Of a stretch of DNA of 54,250 bases, positions 27,194 through 36,820 are shown one piece after another (within the stretch, counting starts at the first letter, position 1; the number at the start of each line of letters is the position of its first letter). The DNA lies in contig DASQFD010000045.1 in assembly GCA_035633255.1 (NCBI GenBank), positions 1 through 54,250 on the forward strand. The letters are read 5' to 3'. The notes under the pieces are model-generated. The model saw nothing but the letters and a program-made list of their open reading frames with translations. It made no database searches and was not told the origin of the DNA. Both the position numbers and the translations under genes were made by a program. This DNA comes from DASQFD01 sp035633255. GTDB lineage: Bacteria > Actinomycetota > Actinomycetes > Actinomycetales > Dermatophilaceae.

Positions 27194-30100
27194 ATGTCCA
27201 CCCCGGCGGAGCGGTATGCCGCGTCCCGGGCGAGGGCCCGCCGGGCCCGCAGCGACCTCGCCGCCTTCTCGGCGACGCTCGACTTCCCGCTGGACCCCTT
27301 CCAGGAGCGGGCCTGCCAGGCGGTCGAGTCCGGCAAGGGGGTGCTCGTCGCGGCGCCGACCGGCGCGGGCAAGACGGTGGTGGGCGAGTTCGCCGTCCAC
27401 CTCGCCCTCGCCACCGGGCGCAAGGCGTTCTACACCACCCCGATCAAGGCGCTGTCGAACCAGAAGTACCACGACCTCGTGCGCCGCCACGGTGCCGACC
27501 GGGTCGGGCTGCTCACCGGGGACGCCTCGGTCAACGGTGAGGCCCCCGTCGTCGTCATGACGACCGAGGTCCTGCGGAACATGATGTATGCCGGCTCGCC
27601 CACCCTGCGCGGGCTCGGCTACGTCGTCATGGACGAGGTCCACTACCTCGCCGACCGGTTCCGCGGCGCGGTGTGGGAGGAGGTGATCATCCACCTGCCG
27701 GACGACGTCCAGCTGGTGTCGCTGTCCGCGACGGTCAGCAACGCCGAGGAGTTCGGCGACTGGCTGGCCGAGGTGCGGGGCAACCACGTCGTCGTGGTCT
27801 CCGAGCACCGGCCGGTGCCACTGTGGCAGCACATGCTGCTCGGGACCTCGATGTTCGACCTCTTCGTCGACGAGACGGCCCGTCCGCGCGAGGACGGGAG
27901 CACCCCGCGGGTCAACCCCGACCTGCTGGCCGCCATCCGCTCCGCCGAGCGGGCCACGACCTGGGGGGAGGACGGCGGGCGTCACGGCCGCGGTCGTCCA
28001 CGCGGTCGGGTCCCGGCCGGCCCGCGCGGGCGCGCGGACCGCCGCGGCGACGACCGCGCCGACGGCGGTCAGGGCGGCCGGAACACCGGCCGGGGCAACG
28101 GGTGGGGCAGCGGCAACGGCAGCCGTCGCGACGAGGGACAGGCCTGGTCGCGCGGTGGTCGGCCGGGGGGCGGGGCCACCCGTGCCGAGGTGGTCGACCT
28201 GCTGGACCGAGGGGGCCTGCTGCCGGCCATCACCTTCATCTTCAGCCGCGCCGGCTGCGATGGGGCCGTCGGGCAGCTCCTCGGCGCCGGGACGAGGCTG
28301 GTGCCCCAGCGGGAGGGCGAGCGGATCCGGCGCCTCGTCGAGGAGCGCACCGAACCGCTCGCGGACGAGGACCTCGGGGTCCTGGGCTACTGGGACTTCG
28401 TCGAGGGACTCTCCCGGGGCTTCGCCGCGCACCACGCGGGGATGCTGCCGATGTTCCGCGAGGTGGTCGAGGAGCTGTTCACCGCGGGACGGATCCGGGC
28501 CGTCTTCGCCACCGAGACCCTGGCCCTGGGCATCAACATGCCCGCCCGCACCGTGGTGCTCGAGAAGCTGACCAAGTTCAACGGTGAGACGCACGCCGAC
28601 ATCACCCCGGCGGAGTACACCCAGCTCACGGGCCGCGCCGGTCGCCGCGGCATCGACGTCGAGGGTCACGCCGTGGTGCAGTGGTCCGGCGCCCTGGACC
28701 CGGTCGCCGTGGGGGGTCTGGCCTCCACCCGCACCTACCCGCTGCGGTCGAGCTTCCGACCGACCTACAACATGGCCGTCAACCTCGTTGCGCGGGTGGG
28801 CCGGGAGCGGGCCCGGGAGATCCTCGAGACCTCGTTCGCGCAGTTCCAGGCCGACCGGGCCGTCGTCGGCCTGGTCACCTCCGTGCGCCGCAACGAGGAG
28901 GCCCTCGAGGGCTACGCCGAGGCGATGCACTGCGATCTCGGCGACGTGCGGGAGTACGGCGCGCTGCGCCGGGCCCTCTCCGACGCGGAGAAGTCGATGG
29001 TGCAGGACCGGACCGCGGTCCGGCGGGCCGCCACCGCGGTCAGCCTCGAGGCGCTGAGGGTCGGTGACGTCGTCCGGGTCCCGTCCGGGCGGCGGGCCGG
29101 CTGGGCCGTCGTCGTGCAGCCGGCCCGGCACGGCTCCGGGCGCGCTGCCGTCGGGCCCACCGTGGTCACCGAGGACCACCGCCTGCGGCGCCTGAGCACG
29201 GTGGACGTCACCGGGCCCGTGGAGGCGGTCACCCGGATCCGGGTGCCGGCCCACGTCAACGTCCGCTCCCCGAAGTCCCGTCGTGACCTCGCCTCCTCGC
29301 TGCGCACCGCCGTGCCGCACGACCCGCCACCAAGGCGGCACGGTGCGGGCGCGGCCTGGAACGGCGCGGCGGGCGGCCCGGACGGCCCGGACGCCGTGGC
29401 CGGCGCCGGTGCGGACGGCCCGGACGCCGTGGCCGGCGGCGCTGTGGACGGCCCGGACGCAGTGGGCGGCGCCGGCGGCGTGGGCGACGCCGGCGTCGCC
29501 GGCGGCGCGGACCGGCTCGCGGACCCCGGGGAGGGGCGCGTGCAGACCCTGCGCCGCGAGCTGCGGGCGCACCCGTGCCACGCCTGCCCCGACCGCGAGG
29601 CGCACGCCCGGTGGGCCGAGCGGTGGCACCGGCTGCGCCGCGAGACCACCGGCCTGCAACGGCGGGTCGAGGGCCGGACCAACACCGTCGCGCGCACCTT
29701 CGACCGGATCTGCACGGTGCTCTCGACCATGGGCTACCTCGACGAGGCGGGGGGCGACGTCACCCCGCTGGGGCAGCGGCTGCGCCGGCTCTACACCGAG
29801 AAGGACCTGCTCGCCGCGCAGTGCCTCCGGCACGGGGTGTGGCGCCGGCTGGACCCGGCGGGGCTGGCCGCCTGCGTGTCCGCCCTGGTGCACGAGCCGC
29901 GTCACGAGGGTGCGGACCTCAGCCCCCGTATGCCGTCCGAGGAGGTGGCGACGGCGCTCGCCGAGATGGACCACCTGTGGTCGGAGATCGAGGACCTCGA
30001 GGCCGCGCACGGCCTGCCCAGCGGCTCGGCGCCCGACGGCGGGATGGCGTGGATGGTCCACGGCTGGGCCCGCGGCTCCGGTCTCGACGCCGTCCTGCGC

Positions 30101-30265
30101 GGCTCGGAGATGGCGGCGGGCGACTTCGTGCGGCGGTGCAAGCAGGTCGTCGACCTGCTCGACCAGGTGGCGAACGCCGCCGAGGACCCCCGGACGCGCC
30201 GCACCGCCCGGGCCGCGGTCGACGCCGTACTGCGCGGGGTCGTGGCGGCGGACCGGCTCGACTGA
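27194..30265 (+). CDS. helY: Ski2/Mtr4-like DExH RNA helicase HelY
   Basis: A 1023-residue ATP-dependent helicase. Walker A is APTGAGKTVVGEF near 53-63, DEVHYLADRFRG near 148 is motif II, SLSATVSNAEEF motif III and QLTGRAGRRGID near 476 motif VI. The C-terminal part resembles the Mtr4 arch and helical bundle. Two low-complexity insertions are unusual. One, near residues 255-325, is Arg/Gly-rich (GRNTGRGNGWGSGNGS). The other, near 715-770, is built of GPDAVAG repeats. The first resembles RGG RNA-binding segments. Gene order with tatC and pafBC matches mycobacterial helY. RNA turnover is inferred from eukaryotic relatives. Confidence 0.93.
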   Translation: MSTPAERYAASRARARRARSDLAAFSATLDFPLDPFQERACQAVESGKGVLVAAPTGAGKTVVGEFAVHLALATGRKAFYTTPIKALSNQKYHDLVRRHGADRVGLLTGDASVNGEAPVVVMTTEVLRNMMYAGSPTLRGLGYVVMDEVHYLADRFRGAVWEEVIIHLPDDVQLVSLSATVSNAEEFGDWLAEVRGNHVVVVSEHRPVPLWQHMLLGTSMFDLFVDETARPREDGSTPRVNPDLLAAIRSAERATTWGEDGGRHGRGRPRGRVPAGPRGRADRRGDDRADGGQGGRNTGRGNGWGSGNGSRRDEGQAWSRGGRPGGGATRAEVVDLLDRGGLLPAITFIFSRAGCDGAVGQLLGAGTRLVPQREGERIRRLVEERTEPLADEDLGVLGYWDFVEGLSRGFAAHHAGMLPMFREVVEELFTAGRIRAVFATETLALGINMPARTVVLEKLTKFNGETHADITPAEYTQLTGRAGRRGIDVEGHAVVQWSGALDPVAVGGLASTRTYPLRSSFRPTYNMAVNLVARVGRERAREILETSFAQFQADRAVVGLVTSVRRNEEALEGYAEAMHCDLGDVREYGALRRALSDAEKSMVQDRTAVRRAATAVSLEALRVGDVVRVPSGRRAGWAVVVQPARHGSGRAAVGPTVVTEDHRLRRLSTVDVTGPVEAVTRIRVPAHVNVRSPKSRRDLASSLRTAVPHDPPPRRHGAGAAWNGAAGGPDGPDAVAGAGADGPDAVAGGAVDGPDAVGGAGGVGDAGVAGGADRLADPGEGRVQTLRRELRAHPCHACPDREAHARWAERWHRLRRETTGLQRRVEGRTNTVARTFDRICTVLSTMGYLDEAGGDVTPLGQRLRRLYTEKDLLAAQCLRHGVWRRLDPAGLAACVSALVHEPRHEGADLSPRMPSEEVATALAEMDHLWSEIEDLEAAHGLPSGSAPDGGMAWMVHGWARGSGLDAVLRGSEMAAGDFVRRCKQVVDLLDQVANAAEDPRTRRTARAAVDAVLRGVVAADRLD

Positions 30266-30317
30266 GGCGCTCATCGTCCCGGCACACGACCGAAACACCG
30301 GCGACACACCGGGCGCA

Positions 30318-30323
30318 TAGCGT
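30318..30323 (+). promoter_or_regulatory. -10 box TAGCGT for the ligase fusion operon (leaderless)
   Basis: TAGCGT is followed by 8 nt and ATG 30332. It would drive the three-gene ligase, amidotransferase and peptidase operon. Confidence 0.5.
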
Positions 30324-30331
30324 CGCCACGC

Positions 30332-32989
30332 ATGGACCCCGGAGGACGGCGTCGCCTCGGCGTGGAGGAGGAGTTCCACCTCGTCGACACCGCCACCCGC
30401 CGGCTGGCGCCCCGCGCTCGCGAGGTCCTCGAGCGGCTCGACGGGGGGCACTTCGTCGGCGAGCTGCAGCGCTGCGTGGTCGAGGTGAACAGCTCGGTCA
30501 CGGGCGACCTGGCGGCGATGCGGCGTGAGCTGCTCGACCGCCGCGCCTCGCTGGTGGCGGCGGCCGGTGAGCTCGGGCTCGGGGTGGCCGCCGCCGGGAT
30601 GGTACCGCTCGCGGTGCCGGCCGAGCTCAAGGTCACCGAGACCCCGCGCTACCGGCGGATGCTCGCCGACTACCAGCTGCTGGCCCGCGAGCAGCTGATC
30701 TGCGGCGCCCAGGTGCACGTGGACGTCGACGGCCGGGACGAGGCGGTGGACGTGTCGAACCGGGTCGCACCCTCCCTGCCCACCCTGCTCGCCCTCAGTG
30801 CCAGCTCACCGTTCTGGGCGGACGGGACCGACACCGGGTACGCGAGCGCGCGCACCCTCGTCTGGCAGCGCTGGCCGACCAACTCCCTCACCTCACTGGC
30901 CGGCACGGCGGCCGAGTTCGACGACCTCGTCGACTCGCTCATCGCCTCCGACGTCATCACCGACCCCGGCATGATCTACTTCGACGTCCGCCCCTCGGCC
31001 CACGTCCCCACGCTGGAGCTGCGCATCTGCGACAGCAGCCCGGCCGTCGACACCGTCGTGCTCATCGCGGGCCTGTTCCGCGCCCTCGTCGACAGGGAGG
31101 CCGCCGCCCGGGCCGCCGGTGAACCGGTCCGCCCCTTCTCACCCGTCCTGGGCCGGGCCGCCATCTGGCGGGCCGCCCGCTCCGGGCTGGAGGGCGACCT
31201 CGTCGACATGCACAAGCGCACCAGCCGGCCGGCCGCCGACGTCGTCGCCGACCTCGTCGACGAGCTGCGACCCCAGCTGGAGCGCAACGGCGACTGGACC
31301 ACCGTGCGACACCTCGCGGAGGGTGCGGTGCGCGCCGGCAGCTCGGCCGCCCGCCAACGCCGGGCGCGGCGCCGGCGCGGCCGGATGACCGACGTCGTCG
31401 ACCTGCTGGTCGTGGAGACCGCGACGAGCACTCCGGTCCTGCCGGTGGCGGAGGAGGACCTCCTCTTCGAGAGCTACGCGGCCGACCCGGCCCACGAGGG
31501 CCGCGGCGGGTTCGACGAGGCGGTGAACCCGGCGGGGGTGGCCCGCACGGCATACCGGGGTCTGCTTCCCGTGCTGCGCGCGCTCGGACCGGCCACCCTG
31601 CGCTCCCGGGAGCAGCACGTCGAGGACGCCCAGCGCGCCGCCGGGGTGACGTTCCGGGCGGCCGGGCAGGGTGCGGCGCACGTCCTGCCCCTCGACGTCC
31701 TGCCGCGCGTCGTCGAGGCCGTCGAGTGGGACCTGATCCGGCGGGGCGCGGTGCAGCGGACCCGCGCCCTCGACGCCCTCCTGCGCGACGTCTACGGCGA
31801 GCAGCAGGTGCTCGCCGACGGCGTCCTCCCCTCGGCGCTCCTGGACTCCGCGCCCGGCTTCCGCTCCACCGGGCACCTGGTCGGCGACGTCGTCCGCGCC
31901 CACGTCAACGGCCTGGACCTGGTGCGGTCGGCGTTGGGGGAGTGGGTGGTCATCGAGGACAACCTGCGGATCCCGTCCGGCGTGGCGTACGCACTGGCCA
32001 ACCGGGGCATCGTCACCGAGGCCCTGCCGGAGCTGGCCCCGCCCGCCGGGCTGCTCGCGGTCGACGACGTCGCGGCGACGCTGCGCCGGACGCTCGAGGA
32101 GGCGGCCCCGGCCGGCGCCGGGGCCTCCCCGCACGTCGTGCTGGTGACCTCCGGCCCGGAGGACTCCGCCTACGCCGAGCACGAGTACCTCGCCACCGCG
32201 ATGGGCGTCCCCCTCCTCACCCCGGAGAGCCTGTCCGTCGTCGGGGGGCGGCTGCACCGGCACCACGGCCGGGCGAGCACCCCCGTGGACGTCGTCTACG
32301 CGCGGATGGACGAGGACATGCTGCTGTCCTCGGTCGGCCGCGACGGCGCCCGCCTGCGCGCGGGCCTGACCGGAGCGCTGCGCACCCGGGCGCTGACGGT
32401 GGCGAACGCGCTCGGCAACGGGGTCGCCGACGACAAGGCGGTCTACGCCTTCGTGCCGGAGCTGGTGCGCTACTACCTGGGCGAGCAGCCGATCCTCGGC
32501 TCGGTGCCCACCTACCTCTGCGCCGACCGGGAGCAGCGGGACCACGTCCTGGCCTCGCTCGACTCCCTCGTGACCAAGCCGGTCGACGGCTTCGGCGGGA
32601 TGGGCGTGCTCATCGGCCCCGACGCGACCGACGAGGCGCTGGCGCGGCGCCGGGCCGAGCTGGTCGCCGCACCGGAGAAGTTCATCGCCCAGGACGTCGT
32701 CGCCCTCTCCACCCACCCGACGTTCGACGGGCACGCGTTCCGGCCGCACCACGTGGACCTGCGCGTCTTCGTCCACCTGCGCCCGGACGGGTCGGGCGGG
32801 ACGACCGGGCTGGTGGTGCCCGCGGCCCTGACCCGGGTGGCCGCCTTCGGCAGCGGCATCGTCAACAGCTCGGCCGGCGGCGGCACGAAGGACACCTGGG
32901 TGCTCGGGTCGGTGGACGGGTCGGTGGACGGGTCGGTGGACGGCCCGGCGACGGACGGGAGGAGCGGAGATGTGCGGGCTGTGCGGTGA
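30332..32989 (+). CDS. Fusion of YbdK-type carboxylate-amine ligase and circularly permuted ATP-grasp ligase
   Basis: An 885-residue two-enzyme protein. Residues about 5-355 are a glutamate-cysteine ligase type 2 (YbdK) domain, with LGVEEEFHLVDTATRRLAPR, GAQVHVDVDGRDEAV and LELRICDSSPAVDTVVLIAG. Residues about 385-860 are a circularly permuted ATP-grasp domain (DUF404/DUF407 type) with YRGLLPVLRALGP, WVVIEDNLRIPSGVAYALAN, KAVYAFVPELVRYYLGEQP and KPVDGFGGMGVLIGP. Each half can form an amide or peptide bond at the cost of ATP. The C-terminus carries a GSVD repeat (32906-32941). It overlaps the amidotransferase gene by 20 bp. Products are unknown; a small peptide is likely. Confidence 0.88.
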   Translation: MDPGGRRRLGVEEEFHLVDTATRRLAPRAREVLERLDGGHFVGELQRCVVEVNSSVTGDLAAMRRELLDRRASLVAAAGELGLGVAAAGMVPLAVPAELKVTETPRYRRMLADYQLLAREQLICGAQVHVDVDGRDEAVDVSNRVAPSLPTLLALSASSPFWADGTDTGYASARTLVWQRWPTNSLTSLAGTAAEFDDLVDSLIASDVITDPGMIYFDVRPSAHVPTLELRICDSSPAVDTVVLIAGLFRALVDREAAARAAGEPVRPFSPVLGRAAIWRAARSGLEGDLVDMHKRTSRPAADVVADLVDELRPQLERNGDWTTVRHLAEGAVRAGSSAARQRRARRRRGRMTDVVDLLVVETATSTPVLPVAEEDLLFESYAADPAHEGRGGFDEAVNPAGVARTAYRGLLPVLRALGPATLRSREQHVEDAQRAAGVTFRAAGQGAAHVLPLDVLPRVVEAVEWDLIRRGAVQRTRALDALLRDVYGEQQVLADGVLPSALLDSAPGFRSTGHLVGDVVRAHVNGLDLVRSALGEWVVIEDNLRIPSGVAYALANRGIVTEALPELAPPAGLLAVDDVAATLRRTLEEAAPAGAGASPHVVLVTSGPEDSAYAEHEYLATAMGVPLLTPESLSVVGGRLHRHHGRASTPVDVVYARMDEDMLLSSVGRDGARLRAGLTGALRTRALTVANALGNGVADDKAVYAFVPELVRYYLGEQPILGSVPTYLCADREQRDHVLASLDSLVTKPVDGFGGMGVLIGPDATDEALARRRAELVAAPEKFIAQDVVALSTHPTFDGHAFRPHHVDLRVFVHLRPDGSGGTTGLVVPAALTRVAAFGSGIVNSSAGGGTKDTWVLGSVDGSVDGSVDGPATDGRSGDVRAVR

Positions 32990-34745
32990 GGTCCGGCTGG
33001 ACGGGCGCCCGGCCGACGTGGCCGCGGTCGGCCGGATGACCGACGCCATGCACCGGCGCGGCCCCGACGGCGGGGGCGTCCTGGCCCGCGGCCCGGTGGC
33101 GCTCGGTCACCGGAGGCTCTCGATCATCGACCTGTCGTGCCGCGGCGCCCAGCCGATGGTCGACAGCGAGCTCGGGCTGGCGTTGGTCTTCAACGGCTGC
33201 ATCTACAACTACAAGGAGCTGCGGGCCGAGCTCGAGGGCGCGGGCTACCGCTTCTTCTCCACCGCCGACAGCGAGGTGATCCTCAAGGCGTTCCACCACT
33301 GGGGCGAGGACGCCGTGCACCGCCTGCTCGGGATGTTCGCCTTCGCCCTGCTCGACACCGACTCGGGGCGGCTCACCCTGGTGCGCGACCGCCTCGGCAT
33401 CAAGCCGCTCTACCTCGCGCAGACCCCCGGGCGGCTGCGCTTCGCCTCCTCGGTGCGGGCGCTGCTCGACGCCGGTGACGTCGACACCGACGTCGACCCG
33501 GTCGCCCTGCACCACTACCTCACCTTCCACAGCGTCGTCCCGGCGCCCCGGACGATCCTCGCGGGGGTGCGCAAGCTGCCGCCCGCGACGATCCGGGTGG
33601 TGGAGCCGGACGGGTCCTCCTCCGAGCGGGTCTACTGGCGGGCGGACTTCCGGCGGGACCCCGACCGCGCGGCCTGGGGAGCGGGGGAGTGGGGGGAGGC
33701 CCTGCTGTCCTCGCTGCGGACCGCCGTGTCCCGGCGGATGGTGGCGGACGTCCCCGTCGGCGTGCTCCTCAGCGGCGGCTTCGACTCCAGCCTCGTGGTG
33801 GCGCTGCTCGCGGAGGAGGGGCAGCGGGACCTGACCACCTTCAGCATCGGCTTCGACTCGGCCGGCGGGGAGTCGGGCGACGAGTACGAGTACTCCGACC
33901 TCGTCGCCAAGGAGTTCGGCACCGACCACCACCGCATCCACGTCGACTCCGGGCGCCTGCTCCCCGCCCTGGACGCCGCCGTCGCGGCGATGAGCGAGCC
34001 GATGGTCAGCCACGACTGCGTGGCCTTCTACCTGCTCTCCCAGGAGGTGAGCCGCCACGTCAAGGTCGTGCAGTCGGGCCAGGGGGCGGACGAGGTCCTC
34101 GCCGGCTACAGCTGGTACCCGCCGCTGGCCGGGGTCGCCCGGGACGCGGTGACACCGGCATACGCGGAGGTCTTCTTCGACCGCGGCCACGACGCGGTGC
34201 GCGCGCTGCTGAACCCGCGGTACGCGCTCCCCCACGACCACAGCCGGGCCTTCGTCGCCGCCCACCAGGCCGGTCCGGGGGCCGACACGGCCCTGGACGC
34301 CGGGCTCCGCCTGGACACCGAGGTGATGCTCGTCGACGACCCGGTCAAGCGGGTCGACACCATGACCATGGCGTGGGGGCTGGAGGCGCGCGTGCCGTTC
34401 CTCGACCACGAGTTCGTCGAGCTCGCCGCCGCGTGCCCACCGGCGCTGAAGCTGGCCGGCGGCGGCAAGGGGGTGCTCAAGGAGGCGGGGCGGCCGCTGC
34501 TGCCCGACGCGGTGATCGACCGCACCAAGGGCTACTTCCCGGTCCCGGGGATCCGCCACCTCGAGGGACCGGTGCTCGACCTCGTCCACGACGCGCTCGG
34601 CAGCCGGGCGGCGAAGGAGCGGGGCCTGTACCGCCCGGAGGCGCTGGCCCGGCTCTTCGCCGACCCCAACGGGATCCGCACCACGCTGGACTCCAACGCC
34701 CTGTGGCAGGTGGCGCTGCTCGAGCTGTGGCTGCAGAGCCTGTGA
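32970..34745 (+). CDS. Asparagine-synthase-type glutamine amidotransferase, close to N-acetylglutaminylglutamine amide synthase
   Basis: A 591-residue class II amidotransferase. Cys2 of MCGLCGEVRLDG is the glutaminase nucleophile, and RRGPDGGG and VFNGCIYNYKELR complete that domain. The synthetase domain has VGVLLSGGFDSSLV near 265 as the PP-loop. The sequence pattern (HHYLTFHSVVPAPRTI, KGYFPVPGIRHLEG) fits the amidotransferase that makes the osmolyte N-acetylglutaminylglutamine amide rather than AsnB. In that pathway it is paired with an ATP-grasp ligase and a peptidase; here both partner types flank it. ATG 32970 lies inside the preceding gene. Confidence 0.85.
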   Translation: MCGLCGEVRLDGRPADVAAVGRMTDAMHRRGPDGGGVLARGPVALGHRRLSIIDLSCRGAQPMVDSELGLALVFNGCIYNYKELRAELEGAGYRFFSTADSEVILKAFHHWGEDAVHRLLGMFAFALLDTDSGRLTLVRDRLGIKPLYLAQTPGRLRFASSVRALLDAGDVDTDVDPVALHHYLTFHSVVPAPRTILAGVRKLPPATIRVVEPDGSSSERVYWRADFRRDPDRAAWGAGEWGEALLSSLRTAVSRRMVADVPVGVLLSGGFDSSLVVALLAEEGQRDLTTFSIGFDSAGGESGDEYEYSDLVAKEFGTDHHRIHVDSGRLLPALDAAVAAMSEPMVSHDCVAFYLLSQEVSRHVKVVQSGQGADEVLAGYSWYPPLAGVARDAVTPAYAEVFFDRGHDAVRALLNPRYALPHDHSRAFVAAHQAGPGADTALDAGLRLDTEVMLVDDPVKRVDTMTMAWGLEARVPFLDHEFVELAAACPPALKLAGGGKGVLKEAGRPLLPDAVIDRTKGYFPVPGIRHLEGPVLDLVHDALGSRAAKERGLYRPEALARLFADPNGIRTTLDSNALWQVALLELWLQSL

Positions 34746-34770
34746 GCCCCGGCGGACGGGGGTAGGCACG

Positions 34771-36705
34771 GTGGACCCCCTCGGCCGGCCGACGTTCGGC
34801 GCGTCCGTCGCCCCGGACGGCACCGCCTTCGCCCACCTCGTCGACGACGGTGGCTACCCGCACGCCGTCCAGCGGTTCCTCGACGGCACCTCGGTTAGCT
34901 CCTCGCGGAACGTCCGGCTGCCCGTGGAGGGTCCGGTGGTGCGCCTGCGGCACTCGCCCGACGGCCGCTGGCTGGCCTGCCAGACCGCACCGTATGCCGG
35001 CACGCGCAGCCAGGTGTGGGTGGTCACCACGGACCCCCGTGACCCCGACGCGTGGCGCCTCGACGACACCGCCGACGGCAGCGCGGACCTCGTCGGGTGG
35101 GACGGCGACCGCGTCGTCCTGGCCGCGGAGGTCGGGGACGGCGACGGTGAGGCGCGGCTCGTCGACCCCCGCAGCGGGGTGGTCACGGTGCTCGACCGGC
35201 GCCCGCTCGGCCACGTGGTCGACGTCTGGGCCGGCTCGGTGCTCCTGCGGGTGGGACCGCGCGGCGACCGGGCCCTGCACCTCCTGCGTGCGGGGCGCGA
35301 GCTGCCACTGCTGCCCCGCGACCCCGGCTCGGTGACGGACGCCGGGGTGCTGCTCGACGACCACCGGCCACGCCGCCTCCTGCTCGGGGCCCCGGGTGCG
35401 GGCGCCCGCCGCTACCTGCCGGCCACCTGGGACGCCCCGGGCCGGTTCGAGGGTTACGTCCGGGCGGTGGTGCGGACCGACCACGGGAGCGACCGCGCCC
35501 GGCTGGTGGCGGTCACGGCCACGCCCGACGGCGTCGCGACCCGGGAGCTGGCCGCGCGTCCGGATGCCGACCTCGACGAGTTCGTGGTCAGCGCGGACAC
35601 CTCCACCGCGGCGATGCTCTGGAACGTCGGCGGCGGCCGCAGCGAGCTGCAGCTCCTCGAGCTCACCGACGGCACCCTCCGGGAGCCGGTCGAGGTGCCC
35701 GCACCGGTCGCCTCGGAGCTGTCCGTGAGCGCGGACGGGTCGCTGCTCGCCCTCACCGTCGAGGGGCCGGGCCAGCCGCGCTGCGTCGAGCTGGTCGCCC
35801 CCCGGACGGGGGAGTGGGTCGCGATCGAGCGGGTCCGCACGGCCACCCGCGAGGTCCGCCCCCGGCTGCTCCGCCTGGAGGCCCGCGACGGCACGCCGCT
35901 CACGGCGTGGCTGCACCGCCCGCGCCACCGGGTCGGGCCGGGGCCCGTCCTCGTCGACCTCCACGGCGGGCCGGAGGGCCAGGCCCGACCCGGCCACAGC
36001 GACCTCTACCCGGTGCTGCTCGACGCGGGCGTGACGGTCGTGGCGCCGAACGTCCGCGGCTCCGGCGGCTTCGGGCGACGGTTCGTGCACGCCGACGACA
36101 AGCACCGGCGGACCGGGGCCGTGGACGACGTCGCGGACCTCGTGGCCCGCCTCGTGGCCACCGGGGTCGCCGACCCCTCCCGCGTCGTCTGCGCCGGGTG
36201 GTCCTACGGCGGCTACCTCACCCTGGCGGCGCTCGCCGCCCATCCCGGGCTCTTCGCCGCCGGGGTCAGCGTCTGCGGCATGAGCGACCTCGGCACGTTC
36301 TACGCCGGCACCGAGCCGTGGATCGGGCTGGCCGCCCACGAGGAGTACGGGCACCCGGTCGCCGACCGCGCCCTGCTGGCCCGGCTGTCGCCGCTCGGCC
36401 GCGCCGAGGCCATCCGCGCCCCGGTGCTCGCCGTCCACGGCGCGCACGACACCAACGTGCCGGTCGAGGAGTCCCGGCAGGTGGTCGCGGCCGTGAGGGC
36501 CACCGGTGGGCGGGCCCGGCTCGTCGTCGTCGAGGGCGAGGGGCACCGCTTCACGATCCCGCAGAACCGCGCCCGGCTGGCCCGGCTGGTCACCGACTGG
36601 TGCCTCGCCGCCTTCGCCGGCGCCGACCCCTCGAGCGTCCCGGACCCCTGGAGCACGGAGCAGAGGGGGCTCGCGAGCCTCGCCGGTGCTCCCGAGCCGC
36701 GTTGA
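34771..36705 (+). CDS. S9 family (prolyl oligopeptidase-type) serine peptidase
   Basis: A 644-residue cytosolic peptidase. An N-terminal beta-propeller (about 1-375, repeated DGRWLACQTAP-like blades) covers an alpha/beta-hydrolase domain. Ser is in GWSYGG near 476, Asp in HGAHDTNVP near 558, His in EGEGHRF near 590. It starts with GTG 25 bp behind the amidotransferase, so it is probably cotranscribed and may hydrolyse the peptide made by the two ligases. The last residues and the stop codon lie inside the first unit of a 60-bp tandem repeat. Confidence 0.9.
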   Translation: MDPLGRPTFGASVAPDGTAFAHLVDDGGYPHAVQRFLDGTSVSSSRNVRLPVEGPVVRLRHSPDGRWLACQTAPYAGTRSQVWVVTTDPRDPDAWRLDDTADGSADLVGWDGDRVVLAAEVGDGDGEARLVDPRSGVVTVLDRRPLGHVVDVWAGSVLLRVGPRGDRALHLLRAGRELPLLPRDPGSVTDAGVLLDDHRPRRLLLGAPGAGARRYLPATWDAPGRFEGYVRAVVRTDHGSDRARLVAVTATPDGVATRELAARPDADLDEFVVSADTSTAAMLWNVGGGRSELQLLELTDGTLREPVEVPAPVASELSVSADGSLLALTVEGPGQPRCVELVAPRTGEWVAIERVRTATREVRPRLLRLEARDGTPLTAWLHRPRHRVGPGPVLVDLHGGPEGQARPGHSDLYPVLLDAGVTVVAPNVRGSGGFGRRFVHADDKHRRTGAVDDVADLVARLVATGVADPSRVVCAGWSYGGYLTLAALAAHPGLFAAGVSVCGMSDLGTFYAGTEPWIGLAAHEEYGHPVADRALLARLSPLGRAEAIRAPVLAVHGAHDTNVPVEESRQVVAAVRATGGRARLVVVEGEGHRFTIPQNRARLARLVTDWCLAAFAGADPSSVPDPWSTEQRGLASLAGAPEPR

Positions 36706-36800
36706 CGGGGCTCCCGAGAGCCAACCGGGCTCGCGAGCCTGGCCGGTGCTCCCGAGCCGCGTTGACGGGGCTCCCGAGAGCCAACCGGGCTCGCGAGCCC
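36667..36800. repeat. 60-bp tandem repeat, about 2.2 copies, spanning the peptidase stop codon
   Basis: The unit starts at 36667, 36727 and 36787, with only one or two differences between copies 1 and 2. Each unit contains the perfect palindrome GGCTCGCGAGCC and a hairpin GGCTC-CCGA-GAGCC. The array lies between the convergent peptidase and exonuclease genes and could end transcription in both directions. The first unit encodes the peptidase C-terminus (GLASLAGAPEPR). Confidence 0.92.
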
Positions 36801-36820
36801 GGCCGGTCCGAGCGGGCGCC

